From Pseudonocardia thermophila (GTDB lineage Bacteria; Actinomycetota; Actinomycetes; Mycobacteriales; Pseudonocardiaceae), in the NCBI RefSeq assembly GCF_900142365.1, contig NZ_FRAP01000003.1:124001-188000 (forward strand): a DNA stretch of 64,000 bases, read 5' to 3'. The notes beneath the pieces are model-generated. The model searched no databases, was not told the DNA's origin, and saw only the letters and a list, made by a program, of their open reading frames with translations. Position numbers and translations under genes: made by a program. Shown in pieces: positions 51,894 to 60,894 of the stretch (the stretch's first letter is position 1; the number at the start of each line of letters is the position of its first letter).

Positions 51894-51922
51894 CGTCGGG
51901 CTGACGCGCACCCACCACCACG

Positions 51923-51960
51923 ACGCCCCGGTCCGCCGCTTCCGCGGTGGGCCGGGGCGT
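51923..51960. terminator. Bidirectional terminator between katG and the MTHFR-like gene
   Basis: A 17-bp stem (51923-51939 with 51944-51960) with a TTCC loop and two G-T pairs, located 30 bases after the katG stop and 18 bases after the end of the convergent gene. No T-tract follows. Confidence 0.85.
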
Positions 51961-51977
51961 TCGTCGTCCGGGAGGGC

Positions 51978-52973
51978 TCAGGCAGGCTCGTCGGCCGTGA
52001 TCGCGGCGCGGCGGCGACCCAGTGGCCGGCGCAGTTCTCCGCCCAGCGTCGCCGCGAGCTCCACGGCCGCGTCGATCTCCGCCCGCCGGTTGGAGATGCT
52101 CTCGACGTTCACCCCGAACGGCACGCCGAGCCGCCGGCAGTACGCGACGAGGTCGAGCGCGGTCGCGCGCGCCTGCGCGAAGGACTCGGCGAGCAGGTCC
52201 TCGGACCGCAGCAGGTCGTTGCGCATCCACCGGGGCACGTCGACGCCGAGCCACTGCAGGAACTCCAGCGTCTTCGGCGAACCCACCACGGTGAGGGTGA
52301 ACACCACCGGGGCCGGTGCGACCTCGCGCTCGGCGCAGGCGTGCACGTAGTCGGAGACCAGGTTCTTCGCCGCGCCGACGTCGTGGACGATCTGGGTGAC
52401 GAAGAAGGAGCACCCCGCGGCCTGCTTGGCGAGCAGGCGCGCGTGCTCGTCGCCGCGGCGGGTGTGTCGCTCCGGGATCGCGACGCCACCGAGCCCCAGG
52501 TGCGGCGCGACGGCAGCCCGCAGCTGCTGGGCCCGGCGCAGCGACGTCGCCACCGGCTGGTCGCTCGAGGAGGCGCCCACGAAGACCGACAGGACGCGGT
52601 CGGGATCCTGCGCGGAGAGCCACCGCGTCAGCTCGGGCTCGGCGTGCTTCCCGACGACCCGGTAGACGATCGCCGGCGTCGGCCAGGAGGTCAGGTGGCG
52701 CTCGAGGAAGTCGGCCGGGTCCATCGTCGGCAGGAACGGGAAGGGCCGCTCCTGGTCGGTCCGATCGCTCTCGTCGTCGATGTCGTAGAGCAGGAGCCCG
52801 TCGAGGTCCAGCGGACGCAGCCGGTCCATCGTGACGTCGGCGATCTGCTGGGCCTGCTCGGGAGGGGTCGCCAGCCGCGGTGGGGTCACGGCGAAGAACA
52901 GGAACTCCCCGCTGCCCGCGGCGAGGCGCTCGCGCAGCGCACCTGGCGGATCGAGGACCTCGGGTTCGGGCAC
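51978..52973 (-). CDS. Methylenetetrahydrofolate reductase-like protein
   Basis: A 331-residue TIM-barrel protein resembling the flavin-dependent MTHFR family. Seen: QIADVTMDRLRPLDLDGLLLYDIDDE, GGVAIPERHTRRGDEHARLLAKQAAGCSFFVTQIVHDV (the family's central SFFVTQ/Q-x-F motif), and PVVFTLTVVGSPKTLEFLQWLGVDVPRW. It is divergent enough that folate reduction is not certain. It lies 41 bases after the flavoprotein gene 53015-54187, with GAGGAG before the GTG, and is probably the last gene of the sulfur-linked operon. A link to methionine or C1 supply is plausible. Confidence 0.75.
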   Translation of the reverse strand: MPEPEVLDPPGALRERLAAGSGEFLFFAVTPPRLATPPEQAQQIADVTMDRLRPLDLDGLLLYDIDDESDRTDQERPFPFLPTMDPADFLERHLTSWPTPAIVYRVVGKHAEPELTRWLSAQDPDRVLSVFVGASSSDQPVATSLRRAQQLRAAVAPHLGLGGVAIPERHTRRGDEHARLLAKQAAGCSFFVTQIVHDVGAAKNLVSDYVHACAEREVAPAPVVFTLTVVGSPKTLEFLQWLGVDVPRWMRNDLLRSEDLLAESFAQARATALDLVAYCRRLGVPFGVNVESISNRRAEIDAAVELAATLGGELRRPLGRRRAAITADEPA

Positions 52974-53014
52974 GTGCAGTCTCCTCGCGGGCGGGTGCGG
53001 CCGGGCCTACGAAC

Positions 53015-54187
53015 CTACCTGCCCTCCTGAACGGCTTCCCACGTGCGCCGGGCCCAGCTCGTCGGCGAGGTGCCGTTGAGGAGGTGGTCGCCGACGATCG
53101 TCTGGCGGACGATCGCCGGGTTGTGCGAGGCGAGCGTGCGGGCGTTGCGCCAGTGCCGGTCGAGGCGGAACCGCTCGGTCACCGCGGACGCGCCACCCAC
53201 CTCGAACAGCTCGCTGGTGAGGCCGAGGACCAGCTCGATCACCGCGGTCTGCGCAGCGAACACGGCGGCGTCCGCTGCGTCGCCCGGTTCCTGCTCCAGG
53301 ACGTCGACGGCGGCCAGCGCGGTCGCCGTGGCGGCGAACGCCTTGCTCTGCAGCCTGCCCACGACCTGCTGCACCTGCGGATCGAACCGGGGCCGCGGCT
53401 GGGCCGGGTTGGCGAGGTTGCGGGTGCGCTGCGACACGAAGGCGACCGTGTCGGCGACGGCGGCCTGGGCGATGCCCGCCAGCGTCGCCAGGTGCACGAG
53501 CTGGTAGATCGCCACCAGCGTCGACGGGCGGGCCGCGCCGTTCTCGTACGGCTCCACGTCCTCGCCGGCGATCGGCACGTCCTCGAAGACCGTGGTGCCG
53601 CTGCCGGTGAGGCGTTGGCCGAAGCCGTCCCAGTCGTCGATCAGCTGCACCCCGGGCGCCGCGGCCGGCACGAGCACGGTCGCGCTGTGCTCGGCGTCGA
53701 CGGTGGCGGTGGTGAGGATCCAGTCGGCGAAGATCGACCCGGTCGAGTAGGACTTGCGCCCGTCGAGCCGCCAGCCGTCGCCGACCCGGCGGACCGTGGT
53801 CGCGTTCCGCCAGAACGACGGGCTGGTCTCCTCGCTCTGCGCGTTGCCGACGATGATCCCCTCGGCGATCCGGCGCAGCCAGCGCTCGCGGACACCGGGA
53901 TCGGAGTGGCCGAGCCGGGACTCGACGAAGCCGATGTGCCCGCGCCAGAGCTGCGGCAGGTTCGAGTCGGCGCGGGCCAGCGCGATGAGCTCGCGGAAGA
54001 ACTGCGGCAGGGTCGCGCCGAATCCGCCGTGCTCCACCGGGACGCGGATCCGGCCGAACCCGGCCTCCCGCAGCCACTTCACCTCCTCGAACGGCAGCCG
54101 CCGCTGCGCCTCCCGCTCCAGTGCACCCGCCGCGATGCGGGCGAAGACCGGCCCGAACCGGGCGTCGAGCTGCGCGTCGGTGGTCAT
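53015..54187 (-). CDS. DszC/SfnC-like acyl-CoA dehydrogenase-fold flavin monooxygenase
   Basis: A 390-residue protein of the acyl-CoA dehydrogenase fold. It starts TDAQLDARFGPVFARIAAGALEREAQRRLPFEEVKWLREAGFGRIRVPVEHGG and contains SFWRNATTVRRVGDGWRLDGRKSYSTGS (about residues 123-150) and the C-terminal GGASAVTERFRLDRHWRNARTLASHNP. It lacks the catalytic Glu of true dehydrogenases. The SHNP motif and this start are features of the DszC/SfnC group that use reduced flavin to oxidise sulfur or nitrogen compounds. It overlaps the ABC ATPase stop by 4 bases. Partner FMNH2 supply is not encoded nearby. Confidence 0.82.
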   Translation of the reverse strand: MTTDAQLDARFGPVFARIAAGALEREAQRRLPFEEVKWLREAGFGRIRVPVEHGGFGATLPQFFRELIALARADSNLPQLWRGHIGFVESRLGHSDPGVRERWLRRIAEGIIVGNAQSEETSPSFWRNATTVRRVGDGWRLDGRKSYSTGSIFADWILTTATVDAEHSATVLVPAAAPGVQLIDDWDGFGQRLTGSGTTVFEDVPIAGEDVEPYENGAARPSTLVAIYQLVHLATLAGIAQAAVADTVAFVSQRTRNLANPAQPRPRFDPQVQQVVGRLQSKAFAATATALAAVDVLEQEPGDAADAAVFAAQTAVIELVLGLTSELFEVGGASAVTERFRLDRHWRNARTLASHNPAIVRQTIVGDHLLNGTSPTSWARRTWEAVQEGR

Positions 54188-55863
54188 GCCGCCGCCAACC
54201 GGGGGAGCGCGGTGAGCAGCTGCTGCGTGTAGGGGTGCTGCGGCCGCTCGAACACCTCGTCGGCGTCGCCCTGCTCGACGACCCTGCCGTCCTTCATCAC
54301 GAGGATCCGGTCGCTCATGTGGTGGATGACGCCGAGGTCGTGGGAGATGAACAGGTAGCTCACCCCCAGCTCGTCCTGCAGGTCGGTGAGCAGGTCGAGC
54401 ACTTGGGCCTGGATCGACACGTCCAGCGCGGACACGGGTTCGTCGCAGACGATGACCTCCGGTTCCGGGGCGAGCGCGCGGGCGATCGCGACGCGCTGGC
54501 GCTCTCCACCGGACAGCCGCAGCGGGGCGGCGTCGAACCGCTCGGGGCTCAGCCCGACCTGGTCGAGCAGCCGCACGGTGCGCGCCCTGGCCTCCTCGGC
54601 CGACGCGGGCGGGCGCGGGCCGGTGGACAGGGCGTCCACCAGCAGCCTGCCCACCGACCAGCGCGGATCGAACGAGCTGAGCGGGTCCTGGTAGACCACG
54701 CCGATCCGGCGGCGTCGGCTGCGCCGCTGTGCCCGGGTCAGCGCCGTCCACGGTTCACCGTGCAGCAGCACCTCACCGGCCGTCGGCTCCAGCAGGGCCA
54801 ACGCCATGCGGGCGGTGGTGGTCTTGCCCGAACCGGACTCGCCGACGATGCCGAGCGTCTCGCCGGGGTAGAGCTGGAACGACACGTCGTCGACGACGGT
54901 GCGGACCACCTCGTCGGGCCCGGTGTAGACCTTGGTGAGTCCGCGCGCGTCGAGGACGGGGCGGCTGCGGTCGATCGGCGCGCGCTCCCGCCGCACCACC
55001 GGCTGCCCCGCGGCGGGCCGGACGAGCCGCTGCCCGCGGGTGTGCTCGGACGGCACCGCGTCGAGCAGCGCTCGCGTGTACGGGTGCTGCGGCCGGTGCA
55101 GCACCTGCTCGGCCGGGCCCTGTTCGACGATCTCGCCCTGCCGCATGACGGCGACGTGATCGGCCATGCGCGCCACGACGGACAGGTCGTGGCTGATCAT
55201 GATCAGCGCGCGGCCCCGCTCCTTCGCCTCGGCGAGCAGGTCGAGCACCTGGGCCTGCACGGACACGTCGAGCGCGGTGGTGGGCTCGTCGGCGATCAGC
55301 AGGGGTGGGTCGAGCGCGATCGCCGAGGCGATGAGCGCGCGCTGGCGCAGCCCGCCGGACAGCTCGTAGGGCCGCTGGCGGGCGCGGACCTGCGGTTCCG
55401 GTACGCCGACGGCGGCGAGCAGCTCGACGGCCGCGGCCGCGCGCTCGGCCCGGGTGCCGCGCTTGTGCACCCGCAGCGGCTCGGCCACCTCGTCGCCGAC
55501 GCGGCGCAGCTGGTCCAGCGAGACCAGCGCGTCCTGCAGGACGTAGCCGATCTCGCGGCCGCGGATGGACCGCCACGCGCGCTCACCCAGCCGCTGCAGG
55601 TCGTGGCCGGCGAACTCGATGCGCTCGGCCGTGACCTCGGCGCCGTGCCCGGTCAGCCCGACGAGGGTGCGCGCGGTGACCGATTTGCCGGAGCCGGACT
55701 CGCCGACGATCGCGAGGCAGCGGCCGGGCTCGACGGTGAACGACACCCCGCGCACCACCTCCCGCGCGCCGAAGCGGATCCGCAGCCCCTCGACCCGCAC
55801 GAGCGGAGCCGGGATCTCGGTGGCGGGTGCCGGTGCGGCGATCCCGGTGGTGCCGGCGGTCAT
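54184..55863 (-). CDS. Fused dipeptide/oligopeptide-type ABC importer ATPase (two NBDs)
   Basis: A 559-residue tandem of OppD- and OppF-like ATPases. NBD1 has Walker A GESGSGKSVTARTL (about residues 51-64), signature LSGGLRQRALIASA (G-L in place of the usual G-Q/M) and Walker B LLIADEPTTALD. NBD2 has Walker A GESGSGKTTTARMAL (about 345), signature LSGGERQRVAIARA and Walker B VIVCDEPVSALD. Both carry the HPYTRALLDAVP/HPYTQQLLTALP tail typical of this class. Overlaps of 4 bases on both sides show tight coupling. It powers the two permeases upstream. Confidence 0.92.
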   Translation of the reverse strand: MTAGTTGIAAPAPATEIPAPLVRVEGLRIRFGAREVVRGVSFTVEPGRCLAIVGESGSGKSVTARTLVGLTGHGAEVTAERIEFAGHDLQRLGERAWRSIRGREIGYVLQDALVSLDQLRRVGDEVAEPLRVHKRGTRAERAAAAVELLAAVGVPEPQVRARQRPYELSGGLRQRALIASAIALDPPLLIADEPTTALDVSVQAQVLDLLAEAKERGRALIMISHDLSVVARMADHVAVMRQGEIVEQGPAEQVLHRPQHPYTRALLDAVPSEHTRGQRLVRPAAGQPVVRRERAPIDRSRPVLDARGLTKVYTGPDEVVRTVVDDVSFQLYPGETLGIVGESGSGKTTTARMALALLEPTAGEVLLHGEPWTALTRAQRRSRRRRIGVVYQDPLSSFDPRWSVGRLLVDALSTGPRPPASAEEARARTVRLLDQVGLSPERFDAAPLRLSGGERQRVAIARALAPEPEVIVCDEPVSALDVSIQAQVLDLLTDLQDELGVSYLFISHDLGVIHHMSDRILVMKDGRVVEQGDADEVFERPQHPYTQQLLTALPRLAAA

Positions 55864-56705
55864 CGCGCCGCTCCTTCCAGTCGCTGTTGCAGGGTGCGGC
55901 CCAGGGACGTCACGGCGACCGCGAACAGCACGATCACCAGCCCGGGCATGATCGCGAGCCACCACGAGGTGGTGATGTAGCCGCGGCCGGCGTCGAGCAG
56001 CGCGCCCCACTCCGGGCTGGGCGGCGGCACGCCGAGCCCGAGGAACGCCAGGCTGGACGCCCAGACGATCGACTGGCCGACGCCGAGGGTCACGACGGCC
56101 ACCAGCGGTCGCATCGCGTTGGGCAGCAGGTGCTGGCGGAACACCCGCCACGGGCGGTGCCCGAGCGCGTGCGCCGCCTCGATGTAGCCGGACTCCTTCA
56201 CCGCCAGCACCTGCCCGCGAACCATGCGGGCGTAGCCGGGCATCGAGCCGACGCCGACGGCGACGATCGACGTGGTGACCGACGGCCCGAACACCGCGAC
56301 GATCAGCAGGGCGGCCAGCAGCGACGGGAACGCGAAGGTCACCTCGAGGAGCCGGGTGATCAGGGTGTCGACCACGCCGCCGGCCAGTGCCGCGGCCGCG
56401 CCGAGCACGATCGCCAGCGCCATCGACACGCCGGTGGCACCGAGGCCGATGCCGAGCGAGAGGCCGGTCCCGTGGATCACCCGGGTGAGCAGGTCGCGGC
56501 CGGCCTCGTCGGTGCCGAACGGGTGCTCCCACGACGGCGGGGCGAGCGCGTTGGTCAGATCGATCTGGGTCGGGGTGTCGCTGGTGAGCAGGCCCGGGGC
56601 CACCGCGGCCAGCACGACCAGCGCGACGAACCCGCCGGCCAGGACGGTGCCGGGACGCGGCAGCCGGCCGAGCGCGACGGAGCTGCTGCGGGCGAGGACG
56701 GTCAT
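55860..56705 (-). CDS. ABC importer permease, DppC/OppC type
   Basis: A 281-residue permease. The N-terminal helix is preceded by LARSSSVALGRLPRPG. The extracytoplasmic stretch PPSWEHPFGTDEAGRDLLTRVIHGTGLSLGIGLGA is typical of OppC. The EAA-type coupling loop is EAAHALGHRPWRVFRQHLLPNAMRPLV (about residues 175-201). It pairs with the preceding DppB-type subunit. Coupled by 4-base overlaps to both neighbours. Confidence 0.92.
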   Translation of the reverse strand: MTVLARSSSVALGRLPRPGTVLAGGFVALVVLAAVAPGLLTSDTPTQIDLTNALAPPSWEHPFGTDEAGRDLLTRVIHGTGLSLGIGLGATGVSMALAIVLGAAAALAGGVVDTLITRLLEVTFAFPSLLAALLIVAVFGPSVTTSIVAVGVGSMPGYARMVRGQVLAVKESGYIEAAHALGHRPWRVFRQHLLPNAMRPLVAVVTLGVGQSIVWASSLAFLGLGVPPPSPEWGALLDAGRGYITTSWWLAIMPGLVIVLFAVAVTSLGRTLQQRLEGAAR

Positions 56706-57679
56706 GAGATGCGCAACCTCGGATCGACGAGGGTGTAGGCGAGGTCGACCAGCACGTTCGCGACGATGTAGACCGCCGCGACCACCAGCACGATCCCGGC
56801 CACCGTGGGGACGTCGCGGTTGTTCACCGCGGTGACGAGCACCTGGCCGATGCCCGGCCGGCCGTAGATGCTCTCCGCGATCACCGAGCCGGAGACGAGC
56901 GCCCCCAGCGCCCAGCCGGACAGGGTGATCCCGGGCAGCACGGCGTGGCGCAGGGCGTGCCGCAGCCGCACCGCGGCATCGCTCATGCCGCGGGTGCGGG
57001 CAGTGGTGATGAACGGCTGGTCGAGCACCTTGTGGAACTCCTCGCGCAGCACCTGCCCGAGGAAGCCGGACAGCGGCACGGCGAGCGTGAGGACCGGCAG
57101 CACCGTGCCGGCCGGGGTGTCGCCGCCGATCACCGGGAAGATCGGGATCTGCACGGCGAACGCGACCAGCAGCAGCATCCCGACCCAGTAGTGCGGCAGG
57201 CTCGCGGTGAACGCCTCGAACGCCGCCCCGATGCCGCCGAGGATCCGGCCGCGCCGCACGGTGAGCAGCGTGACCGTGACCGCGATGAGCCAGGCGACGA
57301 CCAGCGCGCCCACCGTCAGCACCACGGTCGGTAGGAGCTGCGCGCCGATCACCGCGGTGACCGGCCGGAACTCCGTGTACGACGTGCCGAGATCGCCGCG
57401 CAGCAGCCCGGCCAGGTAGTCCAGGTACTGCACGATCAGCGGCCGGTCGAAACCGAACTGGTGGTTGATCGCGGCGATCTCCTCGGCGGGCCACTGCTGG
57501 TCGCGGCCGTTGCGGATGTTGAGGATCACCGTCGCGCGGTCGCCGGGCAGCAGCAGCTGCACGAAGAACGTGATCGACGCGGCCACGAGCAGCACCAGCA
57601 CCGCCGAGAGCAGCTTGCCCGCGATGCGGCGCAGCCGGGCTGCCGGGGCCGGCGCCGCCGTACTCACCGCCGTGCTCAC
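56702..57679 (-). CDS. ABC importer permease, DppB/OppB type
   Basis: A 325-residue, six-helix permease. Seen: LVAASITFFVQLLLPGDRATVIL, FDRPLIVQYLDYLAGLLRGDLGTSY (the OppB periplasmic motif), the coupling loop ARTRGMSDAAVRLRHALRHAVLPGITL (about residues 228-254) and the C-terminal VLVDLAYTLVDPRLRIS. GTG 57679 overlaps the stop of the substrate-binding protein gene by 4 bases. Confidence 0.92.
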   Translation of the reverse strand: MSTAVSTAAPAPAARLRRIAGKLLSAVLVLLVAASITFFVQLLLPGDRATVILNIRNGRDQQWPAEEIAAINHQFGFDRPLIVQYLDYLAGLLRGDLGTSYTEFRPVTAVIGAQLLPTVVLTVGALVVAWLIAVTVTLLTVRRGRILGGIGAAFEAFTASLPHYWVGMLLLVAFAVQIPIFPVIGGDTPAGTVLPVLTLAVPLSGFLGQVLREEFHKVLDQPFITTARTRGMSDAAVRLRHALRHAVLPGITLSGWALGALVSGSVIAESIYGRPGIGQVLVTAVNNRDVPTVAGIVLVVAAVYIVANVLVDLAYTLVDPRLRIS

Positions 57680-59322
57680 TGGACCAGGTAGACGTCGGAG
57701 AACACCGGCTCGCCCTGGCTGTGCTCCAGCCAGAAGTCCTTCACCCGGTTCGCGGCAGCGACGAGGGTGTTCTGGGTGTACAGGCCGATGCCGGCGGCGT
57801 TGTCGGAGATGATCTGCTGAGCCTGGCGGTACAGCTGCGACGCGCGCTCGGGGTCGGTCGAGGTGTTGGCCTCGTCGATGATCCGCGCGAGCTCCGGGTT
57901 GTTGTAGAACGACCGGTTGTTGCCGTTCGGCTTCTCCGGCGTGGTCGGCCGCCAGACGATCCACAGGATCGCCGGGCTCGGGCTGGTCCAGTACGACGGC
58001 CACGCGTCGTAGGTGGTCGGGTCGGAGAAGCGGCCGCTGTTCAGCTCGGCGCGGGTGAGCGGGATCAGCTCGACGCCGAAGCCGACCTGCTTCCACTGCT
58101 CCTGCAGCGCCTGCAGCACCGTGGCGCCCTCGGCGGTGATGAAGGAGCCTGCGCCGTAGATGATCCGCACCGTCAGCGGCCGACCGTCCTTGGTGCGGAT
58201 GCCCTCCGGGGTGCGCGGCCCGGTCCAGCCCGCCTGGTCGAGCAACGCGTTCGCCTTGGCTTGGTCGAACGGGTACGCGTCGGCGAGATCGGCGTTGTAG
58301 TCGGGCGTCGATCGGCTCATCGCCGGGTTGCCCTCGTACGGGATGACGCCGTGGAAACCGGCCTCCACCGCGCCCTTGCGGTCGGCGCCGTGGGCGAACG
58401 CCTGGCGGACCAGCTTGTCGGTGAACACCCCGGCCGCGGTGTTGATGTAGAACGAGATCGGCTTGCCGGGCGTGATGTAGCGGATCGTCGTCTCGAACTT
58501 CTCCTGCGCGTCCTTCCAGTGGACCGTCGGGATCTCGTAGACGACGTCGCTCTGCCCGGTGGTGAGCGAGGCGTAGCGGGACAGCGGGTCGGGCACGAAC
58601 TTCCAGCGCAGCTCGTCGATGTAGGCCGGGCCCTCGTGCTTGGCGGTGGCCGGCCACGAGGTGTAGTTCGGGTTCTTCTTGAACACGACCTCCTGGCCCT
58701 TGCGCCACTCCTCGACCACGAACGCGCCCGAGCCGATCGGCTTCTCGCAGTTCTCCGCCTGGCTGCGGGTGCGCAGCGCGGTCGGCGACTGGATACCGAA
58801 GTAGCCCTGGGTGATCAGGGTGAGGAACTGCGGGTAGGGGGCGTTGAGGCGGATCGCCACGTGCGTGGGGTCGATCACCTCGGCCGCGCGGTAGTACGGG
58901 TCGAGGGAGACCTTCGCGGTGCCGTTGAGCTGCGTGGTCATCCACTGGTCGAAGTTGAACGCCACCGCCTCGGCGTCCAGCGGGGTGCCGTCGGTGAACT
59001 TCACGCCCTCCTTGAGGGTGAACGTGTAGGTCAGCCCGTCCGGCGACACCTCCCACGACGTGGCCAGCCACGGCTTGATCGAGCCGTCCGTGTCGAGGGT
59101 GACCAGGTTGTCGAGCACTTGGCGGGAGATGTAGGCCTGCTGGATCCAGCCGCCGAAGATGCACGGCGGCTCCTGCACGTGGGCGTAGGTGAGCGTGCCG
59201 CCCTCGATGCGGGTGCCGCTGCCGGCGGAGGGACCGCCGGCGCAGGCCGCCAGCACCGAACCCGCGAGGGCGAGTCCGAGTCCGGCGACGCCGGCGCGGC
59301 GGAACGGGCGGGGTCTGGTCAT
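57676..59322 (-). CDS. Family 5 extracellular substrate-binding lipoprotein
   Basis: A 548-residue lipoprotein. The signal peptide MTRPRPFRRAGVAGLGLALA ends at lipobox LAAC with Cys27, which would be lipidated. The mature SBP_bac_5 fold is recognised by VLDNLVTLDTDGSIKPWLATSWEVSPDGLTYTFTLKEGVKFTDGTPLDAEAVAFNFDQW (about residues 70-128). Family 5 proteins bind peptides, nickel chelates, sugars or small organics. The leader peptide and the two flavin monooxygenases in this operon point to an organosulfur ligand instead of peptides, but the ligand cannot be read from the sequence. Confidence 0.92.
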   Translation of the reverse strand: MTRPRPFRRAGVAGLGLALAGSVLAACAGGPSAGSGTRIEGGTLTYAHVQEPPCIFGGWIQQAYISRQVLDNLVTLDTDGSIKPWLATSWEVSPDGLTYTFTLKEGVKFTDGTPLDAEAVAFNFDQWMTTQLNGTAKVSLDPYYRAAEVIDPTHVAIRLNAPYPQFLTLITQGYFGIQSPTALRTRSQAENCEKPIGSGAFVVEEWRKGQEVVFKKNPNYTSWPATAKHEGPAYIDELRWKFVPDPLSRYASLTTGQSDVVYEIPTVHWKDAQEKFETTIRYITPGKPISFYINTAAGVFTDKLVRQAFAHGADRKGAVEAGFHGVIPYEGNPAMSRSTPDYNADLADAYPFDQAKANALLDQAGWTGPRTPEGIRTKDGRPLTVRIIYGAGSFITAEGATVLQALQEQWKQVGFGVELIPLTRAELNSGRFSDPTTYDAWPSYWTSPSPAILWIVWRPTTPEKPNGNNRSFYNNPELARIIDEANTSTDPERASQLYRQAQQIISDNAAGIGLYTQNTLVAAANRVKDFWLEHSQGEPVFSDVYLVQ

Positions 59323-60716
59323 GAGGGGTCCTTCGCGGGGGAGTGGGCGGGCAGGTTCCTGCCACCGCGGTAGCGGGCGCCGTAGTGCCGGTCGGGCAGC
59401 CGGTCACCGGCGCCGAAGATGCGGTGACGCAGCGACTCGTCCTCGTCGTAGCTGGTGCGCAGCCGGCCGCGGGCCTGCAGCTCGGGCGCGACCAGCTCGA
59501 TGAAGTCCTTCGCGGTGTCGAAGGTGTGGTACTGCAGGAGGTTGATGCCGTCGATGTCGAGCTCGTCGAGCCAGCGCTCGATCTCGTCGGCGCAGTGCTC
59601 GGGGTCGCCCGCCACGAACAGCGGGCGGCGCTGCAGGTCGCCGAAGCCGGCGAGGTACTCGCCCACGGTCTGCTCGGGCTTGATCTGGTTGTAGCGGCCC
59701 GAGCGGCCCTCGGCGAGATCGGGCACCTCCGCCAGCGGCAGGTCCGGCGGGTACGCGGTGGGGTCCCACGGCAAGCCGGCGTGGGCGAGGTAGCCCTCGC
59801 GGTCGGTCCACTTCTGGTAGTAGGCGAGCTTCTCGCGTGCCTCGGCCTCGGTCGGGGCGACGATGACGCCGCCGGTGGTGATGACCTTGAGGTCGGCGCG
59901 CTCGCGGCCGTTGTCCACCGCGGACTGCTTGAGCCGGTCCGCCAGCCGGCGCAGGTGCTCCTCGGTCGGGCCGCCGGTGAACACGACCTCGGCGTGCTTG
60001 CCGGCGAAGGCCGTACCGGCCGGGGACGAGGTCGCGGTGAACAGCACCGGCGTGCGCTGGCGGCTGGGGGAGGGCAGGTGCGGGCCCTCGACCGCGAAGT
60101 AGGTGCCCTTGTGGTCGATCGGGCGGATCTTCGCCGGATCGGCGAAGACGTTGTTCTCGCGGTCGGCGACGATCGCGTCGTCGTCCCAGGAGCCCTCCCA
60201 CAGCTTGTAGAGCACGTCGAGGTACTCGTCGGCGATCTCGAAGCGGTCGTCGTGCTCGATCTCGCCGGACAGGCCGTGGTTGCGCGCTGCGTTCGGCAGG
60301 TACGAGGTGACGATGTTCCAGCCGACCCGGCCCTTGGTGAGGTGGTCGAGGGTGGAGGCGCGCCGCGCCCACGCGAACGGCGGCTCGTACGTGGTGGAGA
60401 AGGTGATGCCGAAGCCCAGGTGCTTGGTCACCGCGGCCATCGCCGGTACGACCATCGCCGGGTCGTTGTTGGGGATCTGCAACCCCTGGCGGATCGCGGT
60501 GTCGGCCGAGCCGCGGAAGGTGTCGTAGGTGCCGACGACGTCGGCGAGGAAGACCGCGTCGAACCCGCCGTCGTCCAGCAGGCGGGCGAGCTCGAGCCAG
60601 TACTCGATGTCGTTGAAGCGCTCGCGGTTGTTGTTCGGCAGCCGCCACAGCCCGTGGGTGATGTGGCTGACGCAGTTCATCTCGAACAGGTTCAGGATGA
60701 GACGTTTCGCTGGCAT
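59319..60716 (-). CDS. LLM-class FMN-dependent monooxygenase, NtaA/DszA/SnaA family
   Basis: A 465-residue reduced-flavin monooxygenase. It starts AKRLILNLFEMNCVSHITHGLWR. It carries the family core GLQIPNNDPAMVVPAMAAVTKHLGFGITFSTTYEPPFAWARRASTLDHLTKGRVGWNIVTSYLPNAAR (about residues 78-145) and VLFTATSSPAGTAFAGKHAEVVFTGGP. Known relatives cleave dibenzothiophene sulfone (DszA) or nitrilotriacetate (NtaA) and need FMNH2 from a separate reductase. It is the first gene of the operon, with AAGGA 9 bases before the ATG, and overlaps the binding-protein gene by 4 bases. Sulfone or related C-S cleavage is the favoured role. Confidence 0.88.
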   Translation of the reverse strand: MPAKRLILNLFEMNCVSHITHGLWRLPNNNRERFNDIEYWLELARLLDDGGFDAVFLADVVGTYDTFRGSADTAIRQGLQIPNNDPAMVVPAMAAVTKHLGFGITFSTTYEPPFAWARRASTLDHLTKGRVGWNIVTSYLPNAARNHGLSGEIEHDDRFEIADEYLDVLYKLWEGSWDDDAIVADRENNVFADPAKIRPIDHKGTYFAVEGPHLPSPSRQRTPVLFTATSSPAGTAFAGKHAEVVFTGGPTEEHLRRLADRLKQSAVDNGRERADLKVITTGGVIVAPTEAEAREKLAYYQKWTDREGYLAHAGLPWDPTAYPPDLPLAEVPDLAEGRSGRYNQIKPEQTVGEYLAGFGDLQRRPLFVAGDPEHCADEIERWLDELDIDGINLLQYHTFDTAKDFIELVAPELQARGRLRTSYDEDESLRHRIFGAGDRLPDRHYGARYRGGRNLPAHSPAKDPS

Positions 60717-60854
60717 CGAGCGAATCCTTCGTGAGGGGTGTGGCACCGGCGCGCAGAACGGTGGAACGCGTCACCGGAAATTGTTGTGCGCGCACAGGAG
60801 TGCCCCGGAAATCGTGAGCGTCGCGATTCCCCGGGCAGCAGGACAGGACTGCGC

Positions 60855-60877
60855 CGGCCGGCGCGCCGGGCCGGCCG
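60855..60877. promoter_or_regulatory. Possible attenuator hairpin after the leader peptide
   Basis: CGGCCGG (60855-60861) can pair with CCGGCCG (60871-60877) around a 9-base loop, about 18 bases beyond the leader stop on the transcribed minus strand. The self-complementary 14-mer GCGCCGGCCGGCGC (60851-60864) is a competing fold, so alternative structures are possible, as required for attenuation. Confidence 0.4.
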
Positions 60878-60894
60878 CGAGAAGGGTGGGCGGG

